From contig NZ_VSRL01000041.1 in the NCBI RefSeq assembly GCF_012184385.1, forward strand, positions 15,928 through 52,413: 36,486 nt of DNA, written 5' to 3'. The translations under genes were made by a program, and so were the position numbers. The notes under the pieces were generated by a model. It made no database searches, was not told where the DNA came from, and worked only from the letters and a program-made list of their open reading frames with translations. Source of the stretch: Lentzea indica. Lineage in GTDB: Bacteria; Actinomycetota; Actinomycetes; Mycobacteriales; Pseudonocardiaceae. Below are positions 22,469 to 31,707 of the stretch, piece by piece. Position 1 is the stretch's first letter, and every line of letters starts with the position of its first letter.

Positions 22469-24129
22469 ATGAGGCGACTCGGGGGAGTGCTGGCTGCTGC
22501 CGTCCTGTGCGGCACAGCCGCGGCGTGCACGAACGCGCCGCCTCCGCCCCTGGTCCCGAAGTCCGAGGCCCCCGTCATCACCACCACGGGGCCGAAGGTC
22601 ACCGAGATCGTGGTCGGCGTCGACGACGTGGCCGGCGGTTACAACCCGCACTCCCTCGCGGCCCAGAGCCCCATCACGACCGCGCTGAGCTCGCTCCTGC
22701 TGCCATCCGTCTTCCGGCCGGGCGCGGACGGCGCCCCGCAGCTCGACCGGAGCATCATGGTGAGCGCGAAGGTCACCAAGGCCGAGCCGTTCACGGTCAC
22801 CTACACGATTCGCAAGGACGCCAGCTGGTCCGACAGCGCGCCGATCGCCGCCGAGGACTTCTACTACCTGTGGCAGCGTATGCGCGTCGAGCCCGGTGTT
22901 GTGGATCCGGCGGGTTACCGGCTCATCAACAACATCACCGCGCGTGAAGGCGGCAAGGTCGTCGAGGTCGCGTTCGGCAAGCCGTTCCCCGGCTGGCGGT
23001 CGCTCTTCGCGAACCTGTTGCCCGCGCACCTCCTCAAGGACGCTCCCGGCACGTGGTCGAACGTCCTGAGCACCGGCTTCCCCGCCACCGCGGGGCCGTT
23101 CCAGATGCGCTCGCTCGACGAGCGCGCGGTGAGGTCGTGCTCGAGCGCAGCGATCGGTACTGGGAGGTGCCGACGACGCTCGACCGGGTCGTGATCAGGC
23201 GTGCCACGCACAGCGCGATGGCCGAGTCATTGTCCAAAGGGGACAATCAGGCTGTTCTGCTCAGGGCCGACGCCGCGGACGTGAACCTGCTCAAGGACAT
23301 CCAGAACCTCACCACGAAACCCGTGCCGCGCAACGAGGTCGTGCAGGTCCTGCTCCGGCCGGCCAGTCAGCAGCTCGCGGACGTCAAAGCGCGCAAAGCG
23401 ATCGTGGCCGCGCTCGACAGGGACGCGCTGATCGCGTCCGGCACCCAGAGCGGGCCGAGCACGCAGTTCCGGGCCGACTCGTACGTCGTGCCGCCGAGCC
23501 GCGCCGGGTACCAGGCGACCATCACGGGCAACACGCTCAACGCCGCTGTCGCCGACCAGCTCCTCACCGAGGCCGGGTACGTGAAGACCGGAACCGAGTG
23601 GCAGAAGGCCGGCAAGCCGCTCAAGCTCAAGATCGCCGCGCCGGAGAAGTCCGAGCCGTACGTCAGCATCGCGAACCGGATCAAGGCGCAGCTCACCGAG
23701 CGCGGCATCGCCTCCGAGGTCGTCACGCCGAACGCCGAGGACCTGTTCAGCAAGCAGCTCACCGAGAAGGACATCGACATCGCCGTCGTGCCGCGGGTGG
23801 ACGCCGGTGACTCGGCGGCGGGGCTGGCGAGTGCGTACGGGTGTGTCGGCGACGCGCCGGACGGGGCCACGCCCAGCCCGCAGAACCCGGCCGGGTTCTG
23901 CGACCCGGCGATCCAGACGGACATCGACGCCGCGTTGAACGGCAAGGTGCTGCTGTCGGACGTGCTGGTGCGGATCGAGCCGCAGATCCAGGCTCAGGCC
24001 GTTTCGGTGCCGTTGTTCCAGGTAGTCGATCTACTTGGTGTGTTGCCCACCGTTTCGGGGGTCGACACCGGCGCGCCGCTGGCCGGCGTGCTCAGCGGTG
24101 CACCCGAGTGGCGGCGTCTCGACAAGTAG
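22469..24129 (+). pseudogene. lpqW: LpqW-like lipoprotein (solute-binding family 5), frameshifted
   Basis: A lipoprotein gene with signal MRRLGGVLAAAVLCGTAAAC (lipobox Cys20), then a family 5 solute-binding domain: IVVGVDDVAGGYNPHSLAAQ, SWSDSAPIAAEDFYYLWQRM, GVVDPAGYRLINNI. The frame is lost near 23120-23130 in GAGCGCGCGGTGAG. Reading on gives a stop at about 23194, while the true sequence (GEVVLERSDRYWEVPTTLDR) continues in the -1 frame to 24129. One base has been lost, in the GC alternation. The sequence pattern and the place after typA match mycobacterial LpqW, which steers phosphatidylinositol mannoside synthesis together with PimE. There is no slippery site, so this is either a real disruption or a sequence error. 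Intact length would be about 553 residues. Confidence 0.85.
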
Positions 24130-24187
24130 CCAACGGGTGGGAAAACCGTTGCGCGGACGATTCCCTCGTTGCTACGTTCGGCCGCCG

Positions 24188-24220
24188 TCGTTGACAGAAT
24201 TTCATTCGCCCGGTCAACGA
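24188..24220. promoter_or_regulatory. Inverted repeat TCGTTGAC-N17-GTCAACGA
   Basis: Two perfect 8-bp arms (24188-24195, 24213-24220) lie in the 302-bp gene-free gap between the lpqW-like and dppA-like genes. The left arm includes TTGACA, a possible -35 box, but no TAnnnT box sits 17-18 nt further on. It could be an operator for the peptide-uptake operon. The gap also holds GCCCG-GTAAT-CGGGC at 24229-24243, a weak hairpin. Confidence 0.4.
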
Positions 24221-24336
24221 ACGCTGGCGCCCGGTAATCGGGCCATCGCGGCGCGCTACAACCTGTTTCCATTGGGTCACGATCGCCCTGTCAGGTAGTG
24301 ACCGCTCCCTCACCAGGTTCTTACCGTGCTGCCCAC

Positions 24337-24368
24337 GATGTGCCGGTTCGGGGCGCATTTGGCACATC
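24337..24368. promoter_or_regulatory. Inverted repeat GATGTGCC-N16-GGCACATC
   Basis: Two perfect 8-bp arms (24337-24344, 24361-24368), about 64 nt before the dppA-like start, in the same gap. The arm spacing is close to that of the first repeat (16 versus 17 nt), although the sequences differ. This is consistent with binding of dimeric proteins on one DNA face, but an mRNA leader hairpin is equally possible. Confidence 0.4.
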
Positions 24369-24431
24369 TCGGTTTATGGGCGTGCATGCCGACCTGGCCA
24401 CGGCCGCCCAGTGCTAGGAGGGCACGTGTCG

Positions 24432-26210
24432 ATGAGGAGAACCAAAGCACTTCCGGCGATTGCGCTGGTTGCCAGCGCGTCTCTCGTGCTGGGTGCGTGC
24501 GGTGGTGGCGGCGGGACCAACGATGCTGATGGTGGCGACGCCACCATCGCGGAGATGGCGGTCGCCCGCGGTGAGTCCGCGGACGGCTACACCGCGCCGG
24601 AGACGAAGCAGAGCGGCCAGATCGTGGTGTCGACGGACAAGCCGTTCACCGCGTACAACAACGCGACCGAGGACGCGAACCAGTCCTACAACACGTTCGC
24701 GCTGGTCCTCGTGCAGCCTGGTGCGCACATCCTGAACGGCAACAACAAGTACAGCCTGAACAAGGACGTGATGGAGAGCGTCGAGGTCACCTCGAAGTCT
24801 CCGCAGGTTGTCACTTGGAAGCTGAAGAAGGGCGTCAGCTGGTCCGACGGCGAGGCCTGGGACTGCGACGACTTCTACATGGCTTGGTTCACCCAGAGCA
24901 ACTCGGCGAAGAAGGCTGACGCGAGCAAGTACTTCAAGCCGGCCGGCAGCACCGGCTACGACCTGATGACCGGTGAGTGCAAGGACGACCAGACGTTCGT
25001 CGGCACGTTCGCCGCGCCTTACCCGGACTACATCGGCTTGTTCAACAACGACGTTCTTCCCGCGCACATCCTGGAGAAGACCGCCGGCATCGCCGATGTC
25101 ACCAAGCTGAACAAGGACAGCGCCGCCGCTGACATCCAGAAGGCTGCTGACTTCTGGAACGAGAAGTGGAACGGCTTCACCAAGGAGCTCATGCCGGGCG
25201 CCGGTCCGTACGTGCTGACGGGCTTCGAGCCGAACCAGTCGGTGACGCTGGAGCGCAACCCCAAGTGGGTCGGCAAGCCCGGCGGACCCGAGAAGATCGT
25301 GCTGAAGGCGGTCTCGGACCCCGTCGCGCAGGCGCAGGCGCTGGAGAACGGTGAGGTCGCCGTCAACTCCATGGCCCAGCCCGACGCGAACGCCGCCACG
25401 AAGCTGAAGGGCCTCAACGCCCAGGGCATCACGTTCGGCGCGGGCCCCGGCCTGTCGTTCGAGCACTTCGACATCCAGATGAAGCACCCGGTGCTGTCCA
25501 AGGAGGAGGTCCGCAAGGCCTTCTTCATGTGCGTCAAGCGCCAGGACATCATCGACAAGCTGATCACCGAAGTGCAGGCCGACGCCAAGCCGCTCGGCAG
25601 CCTGATCTTCTTCCCGAAGGACGAGGGCTACAAGGACGTCTACGGCGACAAGGCCAAGGGTGACCCGGCCGCGTCGAAGAAGATCCTCAGTGACGCGGGC
25701 TGGACGCAGGGTGCCGACGGCGTGTTCGCGAAGGACGGCGTGCGTGCCTCCTTCCGGATCAGCCACACCGACATCCCGCGGCGCAAGCAGACCGTCGAGC
25801 TGGTCCAGGGTCAGTGCAAGGAAGCCGGCATCGAGATCAAGGACGACACCGACCCGAACTTCCTCGACGAGCGCGTGAGCCAGGGTGACTACGACGTCGC
25901 GCTGTTCGCGTGGTCCGGTGGCCCTCTCAAGAGCGACAAGAAGTCGATCTACGAGACCGGCGGTGGCCAGAACTGGCAGAACCTGAGCGTCCCGGCGGCG
26001 GACGAGGCCTTCAAGTCGGGCGTGTCCCAGACGACGATCGCGGACTCGCTCAAGTACTTCCAGAAGGCCGATGAGGAGATCGCGAACGCCTACGGTTCGC
26101 TCCCGCTGTTCCAGATGCCGAACATGTGGGCCTTCAAGGGTCTCGACCGCGTGTACTTCCAGAGCTACTACGGCGCGTTGTGGAACGCCAACGAGTGGCA
26201 GACCAAGTAA
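24432..26210 (+). CDS. Peptide ABC transporter substrate-binding lipoprotein (family 5, DppA/OppA-like)
   Basis: A 592-residue lipoprotein with signal MRRTKALPAIALVASASLVL and lipobox LGAC. The family 5 solute-binding fold is seen in NKYSLNKDVMESVEVTSKSP, LKKGVSWSDGEAWDCDDFYM, MPGAGPYVLTGFEPNQSVTL and ISHTDIPRRKQTVELVQGQC. It should bind peptides or a similar solute outside the membrane for the following permeases. AGGAGG at 24416-24421 serves either ATG at 24432 (chosen, spacing 10) or GTG at 24426 (spacing 4). A strong stem-loop follows the stop, before the permease genes. Confidence 0.93.
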   Translation: MRRTKALPAIALVASASLVLGACGGGGGTNDADGGDATIAEMAVARGESADGYTAPETKQSGQIVVSTDKPFTAYNNATEDANQSYNTFALVLVQPGAHILNGNNKYSLNKDVMESVEVTSKSPQVVTWKLKKGVSWSDGEAWDCDDFYMAWFTQSNSAKKADASKYFKPAGSTGYDLMTGECKDDQTFVGTFAAPYPDYIGLFNNDVLPAHILEKTAGIADVTKLNKDSAAADIQKAADFWNEKWNGFTKELMPGAGPYVLTGFEPNQSVTLERNPKWVGKPGGPEKIVLKAVSDPVAQAQALENGEVAVNSMAQPDANAATKLKGLNAQGITFGAGPGLSFEHFDIQMKHPVLSKEEVRKAFFMCVKRQDIIDKLITEVQADAKPLGSLIFFPKDEGYKDVYGDKAKGDPAASKKILSDAGWTQGADGVFAKDGVRASFRISHTDIPRRKQTVELVQGQCKEAGIEIKDDTDPNFLDERVSQGDYDVALFAWSGGPLKSDKKSIYETGGGQNWQNLSVPAADEAFKSGVSQTTIADSLKYFQKADEEIANAYGSLPLFQMPNMWAFKGLDRVYFQSYYGALWNANEWQTK

Positions 26211-26241
26211 TTCGCCATAGCTGAAGTGCGCAACGCCTGAC

Positions 26242-26276
26242 CGGGCGGGGCCGGACCACGAGTCCGGCCCCGCCCG
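26242..26276 (+). terminator. Strong stem-loop between binding-protein and permease genes
   Basis: Perfect 15-bp arms with a 5-nt loop (CACGA), no T-run after it. In peptide-uptake operons such a hairpin often stops part of the transcripts or protects the 3' end of the binding-protein mRNA, giving more binding protein than permease. That role is inferred from position. Confidence 0.75.
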
Positions 26277-26304
26277 AGCCGGGTTGCCCCCTAGGAGCCC
26301 CGCC

Positions 26305-27301
26305 GTGATCCGCTACATCATTCGACGGCTGCTGATCTCGATACCGATCCTCCTGATCGGCAGCTTCGCCTGTTACGTCCTCGTCGCCACCGCCGGCAAC
26401 CCCTTGGCGGAAATGCGATTCCGGCCTGGCGTCACCGAAGCCGACATCAAGGCCGCGGAGATCGCCCTGGGCTTGGACAAGCCCGTGATCGTGCGTTACT
26501 GGAACTGGCTCACCGACTTCCTGTCCGGTGACTGGGGCCAGAGCATCGCCCTCGGCCAGGCCAAGACCGCTGTCTTCCCGGCCGTCACCGACGCGCTGTG
26601 GACGACCGGACGCCTCGTCATCGGCGCCGAACTTCTCGCTCTCACACTGGGTGTCTCGGTCGGCGTGCTCGCCGCCGTGCGCCAGTACTCGATCTTCGAC
26701 TACCTCGCCACCAGCACCGCGTTCCTCATGTTCTCGATGCCGATCTTCTGCGTCGCGGTCATCGTGAAGAACTACGGCATCCAGTTCAACAACGTTCTGG
26801 AGTCGATGGGGCTGGACCGGTGGCTCACCACCGCGGCCGCGGCCGGGTGGCTTCAGCGGCAGCTTCAGTGAAGTGATCTTCAAGTACACCGGCACGTTCC
26901 TGCTGCCGACGCTCGCGCTGATGCTGATCAGCTTCGCTGCGTACAGCAGGTTCGAACGTGCGTCCATGCTGGAGATCCTGCACTCGGACTTCGTGCGCAC
27001 CGCGCGGGCGAAGGGCATCTCGCAGAGCCGGGTGATCTTCCGCCACGCGTTCCGCAACGCGCTCATCCCCGTCGCCACGCTGTTCTCGCTGAACTTCGGT
27101 GCCGTGTTGTCCGGCGCGATCATCACCGAGACCGTGTTCGGCTGGGCCGGCATGGGCACGTTGCTGGTGAACTCCGTGCGCCAGTTCGACCCGCCGATGC
27201 TGATGGGCTGGCTCGCGGTCACCGCGACGTTGATCGTGCTGTTCAACCTGATCGCCGACGTCGTGTACGGCGTCCTCGACCCTAGGATTCGCCTTGGCTA
27301 A
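26305..27301 (+). pseudogene. Peptide ABC transporter permease (DppB-like), frameshifted
   Basis: GTG at 26305 with AGGAG 8 nt upstream starts IRYIIRRLLISIPILLIGSF, then GLDKPVIVRYWNWLTDFLSG and DWGQSIALGQ, typical DppB/OppB sequence. The frame stops at 26871 after WLTTAAAAGWLQRQLQ. The expected continuation GGFSGSFSEVIFKYTGTFLL runs in the +1 frame to TAA at 27301 and has the EAA loop LHSDFVRTARAKGISQSRVI. One extra G in the GGG at 26845-26847 explains the shift. The rest of the operon is intact, so this may be a sequence error; if real, the transporter would be inactive or use another DppB. Confidence 0.87.
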
Positions 27302-28226
27302 CATCAACTTGGCGTCCGAGGGCGGCGTGGTCAACAGCGCTCCGCAGTCCGACTCCCACGAGTTCGACGCCACCAAGACCCGCACACAGGGCCAGCTCGT
27401 CCTGCGGCGCTTCCTGCGCCACCGGCTCGCGATGGTGAGCCTCACCGTTTTCGTCTTCCTCGTGCTGTTCGCGTTCGTCGGCCCGTTCATCTGGACCTAT
27501 GACTTCGAGGACGTGTCCAGCAAGTCGTACCAGCCGATGAGCGGCACCCACCCGCTCGGCACCACGCAGGTCGGCAAGGACATGCTGGCGCTGCTCATGC
27601 GCGGCACCGCCTACTCGCTGCAGATCGCGTTGATCGTGGCCGCCCTGGCGACCGCGGTCGGCGTGACCTTCGGTGCTCTGGCCGGATATCTGCGCGGCTT
27701 CGTGGACACGGCGCTGATGCGCCTGGTCGACCTCCTGCTGATCATCCCTCAGATCGCGGTCGCCGCGATCGTCGTGAAGGGCTTCTCCGGCAGCTGGTAC
27801 GTCGTCGCGCTGGTGCTTGCCGCGTTCGCCTGGATGCAGATCGCCCGCATCACCCGCGGCGAGACGCTTTCCCTGGCACAGCGGGAGTTCGTCGAAGCGG
27901 CACGAGCCTGTGGCGCCAGCACTCCGCGCATCATCTTCAAGCACCTCGTGCCGAACATGATCGGCAGCATCACGGTCAACGCCACGCTGGCGATCGCCGC
28001 CGCGGTGCTGACGGAGGCCGCGCTGTCGTTCCTGGGACTGGGAGTCCAGCCGCCGGACACCTCGCTCGGCGTGATCGTGCTGGAGAACTACGGGCAGTTC
28101 ATGAACCGGCCGTGGCTGTTCTGGGGTCCGTTCATCGTGCTCGTGTCGCTTTCCCTGGCCGTCAACTTCATCGGTGACGGCCTACGCGACGCGTTCGACC
28201 CGCGGCAGACGAAGGTGCGTGCCTGA
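27294..28226 (+). CDS. Peptide ABC transporter permease (DppC-like)
   Basis: A 310-residue inner-membrane permease. HRLAMVSLTVFVFLVLFAFV is the first helix, followed by the DppC-type loop HPLGTTQVGKDMLALLMRGT. Five more helices follow, and the EAA loop is REFVEAARACGASTPRIIFK. LTEAALSFLGLGVQPPDTSL near the end is diagnostic for DppC/OppC. TTG start inside the end of the dppB-like gene (8-bp overlap) with AGGA 7 nt upstream; stop overlaps the next ATG by one base. Forms the channel with the DppB-like protein. Confidence 0.93.
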   Translation: MANINLASEGGVVNSAPQSDSHEFDATKTRTQGQLVLRRFLRHRLAMVSLTVFVFLVLFAFVGPFIWTYDFEDVSSKSYQPMSGTHPLGTTQVGKDMLALLMRGTAYSLQIALIVAALATAVGVTFGALAGYLRGFVDTALMRLVDLLLIIPQIAVAAIVVKGFSGSWYVVALVLAAFAWMQIARITRGETLSLAQREFVEAARACGASTPRIIFKHLVPNMIGSITVNATLAIAAAVLTEAALSFLGLGVQPPDTSLGVIVLENYGQFMNRPWLFWGPFIVLVSLSLAVNFIGDGLRDAFDPRQTKVRA

Positions 28227-29389
28227 TGACGACTGTTTCCGAACTGTCGGAGGACTTCCTGCCCTCCAACACCACCGCACCGCTGCTCTCGGTCAAGGAC
28301 CTGTCGGTCACGTTCCCGACCGACGACGGCGACGTCCGTGCCGTGCGCAACGTCTCGTTCGACCTCAACCCCGGTGACGTGCTGGGCATCGTCGGCGAGT
28401 CGGGCTCCGGCAAGTCCGTGTCCTCCATGGCGATCATGGGCCTGCTGCCCAAGAACGCGATCATCGAAGGTTCGATCCGCTATCGCGGTGAGGAGCTGAA
28501 CGGCCGCACCTACAAGCAGATGCAGCCGTTCCGCAGCAAGCACATCTCGATGATCTTCCAGGACCCGATGACGTCGCTGAACCCCGTCTACACCGTGGGG
28601 TGGCAGCTCGCGGAGACCTACCGCGCGCACCACAACGTCTCCAAGAAGGCGGCGTGGGCCAAGGCGGTCGAGGCGCTGGAACTGGTCGGCATCCCGCAGC
28701 CGGACAGGCGCGCTGCCCAGTACCCGCACGAGTTCTCCGGCGGCATGCGGCAGCGCGTAGTGATCGCGATGGCGATCATCAACGACCCCAGCGTGATCAT
28801 CGCCGACGAGCCGACCACCGCGCTCGACGTGACGGTGCAGGCGCAGATCCTCGACACCATGCTGCGCCTGCAGTCCGAGACCGACGCGGCGATCGTCATG
28901 ATCACGCACGACCTCGGCGTGGTCGCGGGCATGGTCAACCGCGTGCAGGTGATGTACGGCGGCACCGTGGTCGAGTCCGGCCCTGTCGACGACGTCTTCG
29001 AACGGCCTCGGATGCCTTACACGGTCGGGCTTCTCGGCTCCGTGCCGAACCCGGCCACCCTGGGCAAGCGGCTCACCCCGATCAAGGGCGCGCCGCCGTC
29101 CCTGGTGAACCTGCCGACCGGGTGCTCGTTCTCGCCGCGTTGCCCGCTCGTCATCGACGTGTGCCACGAGTGGGAGCCGGAGCTGGAAGAGGCCGGCGCG
29201 GCGAACCACACGACGCGGTGCCACCGCTGGGAGCACCTCGCGACCATCGATCGGCCGCAGAAGCTGTTCCTGCACGACGAGATCGGCACGGTGGAGAACC
29301 CGGCGGTGTTCGCCGCGGCCAACCCCGACGAGTCGCTCGAAGTGACCACCGTGCACGGATCTTTGGTGTCTGATGAGGAGTCGAAGTGA
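28226..29389 (+). CDS. Peptide ABC transporter ATP-binding protein (DppD-like)
   Basis: A 387-residue ATPase. Walker [12 protein letters not shown]-loop [14 protein letters not shown], signature [15 protein letters not shown], Walker [14 protein letters not shown] and switch MITHDLGVV are intact. The C-terminal oligopeptide-type tail [20 protein letters not shown] and TTRCHRW has the cysteines typical of this subgroup, in some members an iron-sulfur site. ATG overlaps the previous stop (TGATG) and the stop overlaps the next GTG (GTGA). Confidence 0.94.
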   Translation: MTTVSELSEDFLPSNTTAPLLSVKDLSVTFPTDDGDVRAVRNVSFDLNPGDVLGIVGESGSGKSVSSMAIMGLLPKNAIIEGSIRYRGEELNGRTYKQMQPFRSKHISMIFQDPMTSLNPVYTVGWQLAETYRAHHNVSKKAAWAKAVEALELVGIPQPDRRAAQYPHEFSGGMRQRVVIAMAIINDPSVIIADEPTTALDVTVQAQILDTMLRLQSETDAAIVMITHDLGVVAGMVNRVQVMYGGTVVESGPVDDVFERPRMPYTVGLLGSVPNPATLGKRLTPIKGAPPSLVNLPTGCSFSPRCPLVIDVCHEWEPELEEAGAANHTTRCHRWEHLATIDRPQKLFLHDEIGTVENPAVFAAANPDESLEVTTVHGSLVSDEESK

Positions 29390-30378
29390 CCGCTCCGCTG
29401 TTGGAGGTCACGGACCTCGTCAAGGAGTTCCCCGTGCGGGGCAACGGAATCATCCCGCGCAACATCGGCACGGTGCAGGCCGTGTCCGGGGTGTCGTTCA
29501 CGCTGCACCCCGGTGAGACGCTCGGCCTGGTTGGCGAGTCCGGCTGTGGCAAGTCCACGACCGGACGCGCGATCCTGCAGCTGCACAAGCCGACCTCGGG
29601 CTCGGTGAAGTTCGAGGGCCGCGAGCTCACTTCCATGAGCAACAAGCAGTTGCGTCCGTTGCGCAAGGACATCCAGATCGTCTTCCAGGACCCGTACGCG
29701 TCGCTGAACCCCAAGTGGCAGGTCAACGACATCATCGCGGAACCGTTGCGGATCCACGGTGTCGAGGGCGGCGTGCAGAGGCGGGTCAACGAGCTGATGG
29801 AGCTCGTGGGTCTCAACTCCGAGCACCGCAACCGCTACCCGCACGAGTTCTCCGGCGGTCAGCGGCAGCGCATCGGCATCGCGCGGGCGCTCGCGCTCAA
29901 CCCGCGCTTCCTGGTGCTGGACGAGCCGGTGTCCGCTTTGGACGTCTCGGTACAGGCCGGTGTCGTGAACCTGTTGGAGGAACTGCAGGAACGGCTCGGG
30001 CTGGCGTACCTGTTCGTGGCGCACGACCTCTCGGTGGTGCGGCACATCTCCGACCGCGTCGCGGTGATGTACCTCGGCAAGATCATCGAGATGGGCGAGC
30101 GCGAGGCCATCTACAACAGGCCGATGCACCCGTACACGCAGGCGTTGCTGTCCGCGGTGCCGATGCCCGATCCCAAGCAGGAGCGCCAACGCCAGCGGAT
30201 CGTACTCACCGGTGACGTGCCGTCGCCCGTCAATCCGCCGTCGGGCTGCCGGTTCCGCACCCGGTGCTGGAAGGCGCAGGACATCTGCGCCACCGAAGAA
30301 CCGAAGCTGGAAAGGCGGGGTGCGCCGGACGGAACGTTGTCCGCGTGCCACTTCGCCGAGGAACGCTCCGTGGTTTAG
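29386..30378 (+). CDS. Peptide ABC transporter ATP-binding protein (DppF/OppF-like)
   Basis: A 330-residue ATPase, partner of the preceding one. Walker [12 protein letters not shown]-loop [14 protein letters not shown], signature [15 protein letters not shown], Walker [18 protein letters not shown] and switch [12 protein letters not shown]. The C-terminal tail [20 protein letters not shown] is that of OppF/DppF. The GTG start overlaps the upstream stop by 4 nt. It is the last gene of the operon, closed by a strong terminator. Confidence 0.94.
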   Translation: MTAPLLEVTDLVKEFPVRGNGIIPRNIGTVQAVSGVSFTLHPGETLGLVGESGCGKSTTGRAILQLHKPTSGSVKFEGRELTSMSNKQLRPLRKDIQIVFQDPYASLNPKWQVNDIIAEPLRIHGVEGGVQRRVNELMELVGLNSEHRNRYPHEFSGGQRQRIGIARALALNPRFLVLDEPVSALDVSVQAGVVNLLEELQERLGLAYLFVAHDLSVVRHISDRVAVMYLGKIIEMGEREAIYNRPMHPYTQALLSAVPMPDPKQERQRQRIVLTGDVPSPVNPPSGCRFRTRCWKAQDICATEEPKLERRGAPDGTLSACHFAEERSVV

Positions 30379-30408
30379 AAGCCTTACAGACCAATTGAGA
30401 TCCTTAGC

Positions 30409-30450
30409 AAAGGCCGCCTTTATCATCAGGTGAAGGCGGCCTTTACTCTT
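30409..30450 (+). terminator. Terminator of the peptide-uptake operon
   Basis: Perfect 12-bp stem AAAGGCCGCCTT/AAGGCGGCCTTT (30409-30420, 30433-30444) with a 12-nt loop, followed by ACTCTTTT. It begins 31 nt after the last stop. The A-rich 5' side and T-rich 3' side suggest it may also work on the other strand. Confidence 0.92.
30444..30449 (+). promoter_or_regulatory. Candidate -10 box for leaderless mshB
   Basis: TACTCT (TAnnnT) is followed by 6 nt and then the mshB GTG at 30456. There is no ribosome binding site. The likely -35 (TTATCA at 30420-30425) falls in the loop of the preceding terminator, so promoter and terminator overlap. Confidence 0.4.
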
Positions 30451-30455
30451 TTCCG

Positions 30456-31292
30456 GTGACGCTGACTGCCCCACCTCGGTTGCTCTTCGTGCACGCCCAC
30501 CCGGACGACGAGAGTCTCTGGACCGGCGGCACCATCGCGCGCTACGCATCGGCCGGCGCGCACGTCACCGTCGTGACCTGCACGCTGGGCGAAGAAGGCG
30601 AGATCATCCCGCCCGCGCTGGCGCATCTGGCCGCCGACGCCGCCGACCAGCTGGGCGGGTACCGCGTGGGTGAGCTGAGATCAGCCTGCGCCGCGCTCGG
30701 CGTGACGGACCACAGATTCCTCGGTGGCATCGGCCGCTGGCGCGACTCCGGCATGGTCGACGTGCCGTCCAACGCGCACGCGCGCGCGTTCATCCAGGGC
30801 TCGCTGGACGACCAGACCGCCCAGCTCGTCGAGATCCTGCGCGAGGTCAAGCCTCAGGTCGTCGTCAGCTACGACGCGTTCGGCGGCTACGGCCACCCGG
30901 ACCACATCCGCGCGCACGAGATCACGGTGGCCGCGTGCGCCCAGGTCTCCGAGGTCGAGCGGGTCTTCTACGCGGTGACGTCCCGCGACGCCACGAAGGC
31001 CGGTGTGGCCGCGCTGGAGAACGTCCCCGAGTCGTTCCGGCTGCCGGAGCCCGGCGAGCTGCCGGTGACCCCGGACGAGGACATCACGACCGTGATCGAC
31101 GTGTCCGAGCACCTGGCGGCAAAGCGCCGTGCGTTGCGTGCACACTCGACACAGGTCAGCGTGTGGGACGCCGGCTATGCGTTGTCGAACGGCGTTGCAC
31201 AGCCGTTGGTCGGCAGCGAGTTCTACGTGCTCGCCAAGGGCTCGGCGGAGGGCGCGGCCACAGACTTGTTCGGAGGATTGGGTGAGCGTTAG
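30456..31292 (+). CDS. mshB: Mycothiol biosynthesis deacetylase
   Basis: A 278-residue zinc enzyme that removes the acetyl group from GlcNAc-inositol, the second step of mycothiol synthesis, in the cytoplasm. The N-terminus RLLFVHAHPDDESLWTGG has the zinc ligands His15 and Asp18, and GGYGHPDHIRAHE carries the third His and catalytic residues. VVTCTLGEEGEIIPP and GRWRDSGM are specific to MshB within the LmbE-like family. GTG start, apparently leaderless. The stop lies inside the next gene (11-bp overlap). Confidence 0.95.
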   Translation: MTLTAPPRLLFVHAHPDDESLWTGGTIARYASAGAHVTVVTCTLGEEGEIIPPALAHLAADAADQLGGYRVGELRSACAALGVTDHRFLGGIGRWRDSGMVDVPSNAHARAFIQGSLDDQTAQLVEILREVKPQVVVSYDAFGGYGHPDHIRAHEITVAACAQVSEVERVFYAVTSRDATKAGVAALENVPESFRLPEPGELPVTPDEDITTVIDVSEHLAAKRRALRAHSTQVSVWDAGYALSNGVAQPLVGSEFYVLAKGSAEGAATDLFGGLGER

Positions 31293-31707
31293 CTCGCGAG
31301 TGCTGCTTCTGCTGCTTCTGTGCGTCGAGGCAGCAGTGCTCGCCGTGCTCGAAACGTTCTTCCTGCCCGTCCGCCTGGACGGCACGCTGCTGCCGCGCCT
31401 GGGCGACATCCCGTTCCCGATCACAATCGCGGTGGCCGTCATCACCACGCCGATGCTGGTGCAGTGGGCGGCCACCCTGTCAGGGCGGGTCGCGGCCGCC
31501 GCGGCCCCGCTCATCGTGTGGTTCTTCACGATCTTCACGCTCGGCTTCCTCGAGCCGGGCGGCAACGGTCAGTTCCTGCTGGGCGACTGGCGCACGCTCC
31601 TGCTGATCGCGGGTGGCGCGCTGCCGGGCGCGGTCGCCGTGGGGGCCGTGATGGCCCGCAACGCGGCGCACCGGCCGGGTCTCTACGAGACCGCGGGGAT
31701 CCAGTAG
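31282..31707 (+). CDS. Small integral membrane protein downstream of mshB
   Basis: A 141-residue protein with four hydrophobic segments: residues about 6-27, 43-62, 70-93 and 106-126. GGAGG lies 5 nt before the GTG, which is inside the end of mshB. A short membrane protein follows mshB in many actinobacteria (Rv1171 in Mycobacterium tuberculosis). The coupling suggests a link with mycothiol, but no function is known. The 3' end overlaps the convergent GNAT gene by 25 bp. Confidence 0.85.
   Translation: MSVSSRVLLLLLLCVEAAVLAVLETFFLPVRLDGTLLPRLGDIPFPITIAVAVITTPMLVQWAATLSGRVAAAAAPLIVWFFTIFTLGFLEPGGNGQFLLGDWRTLLLIAGGALPGAVAVGAVMARNAAHRPGLYETAGIQ

Noticed and set aside
23115-23135. Programmed -1 frameshift in the lpqW-like gene
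   Set aside because: There is no slippery heptamer or downstream pseudoknot, and the break is in a GC alternation prone to indels; deletion or sequence error is simpler.
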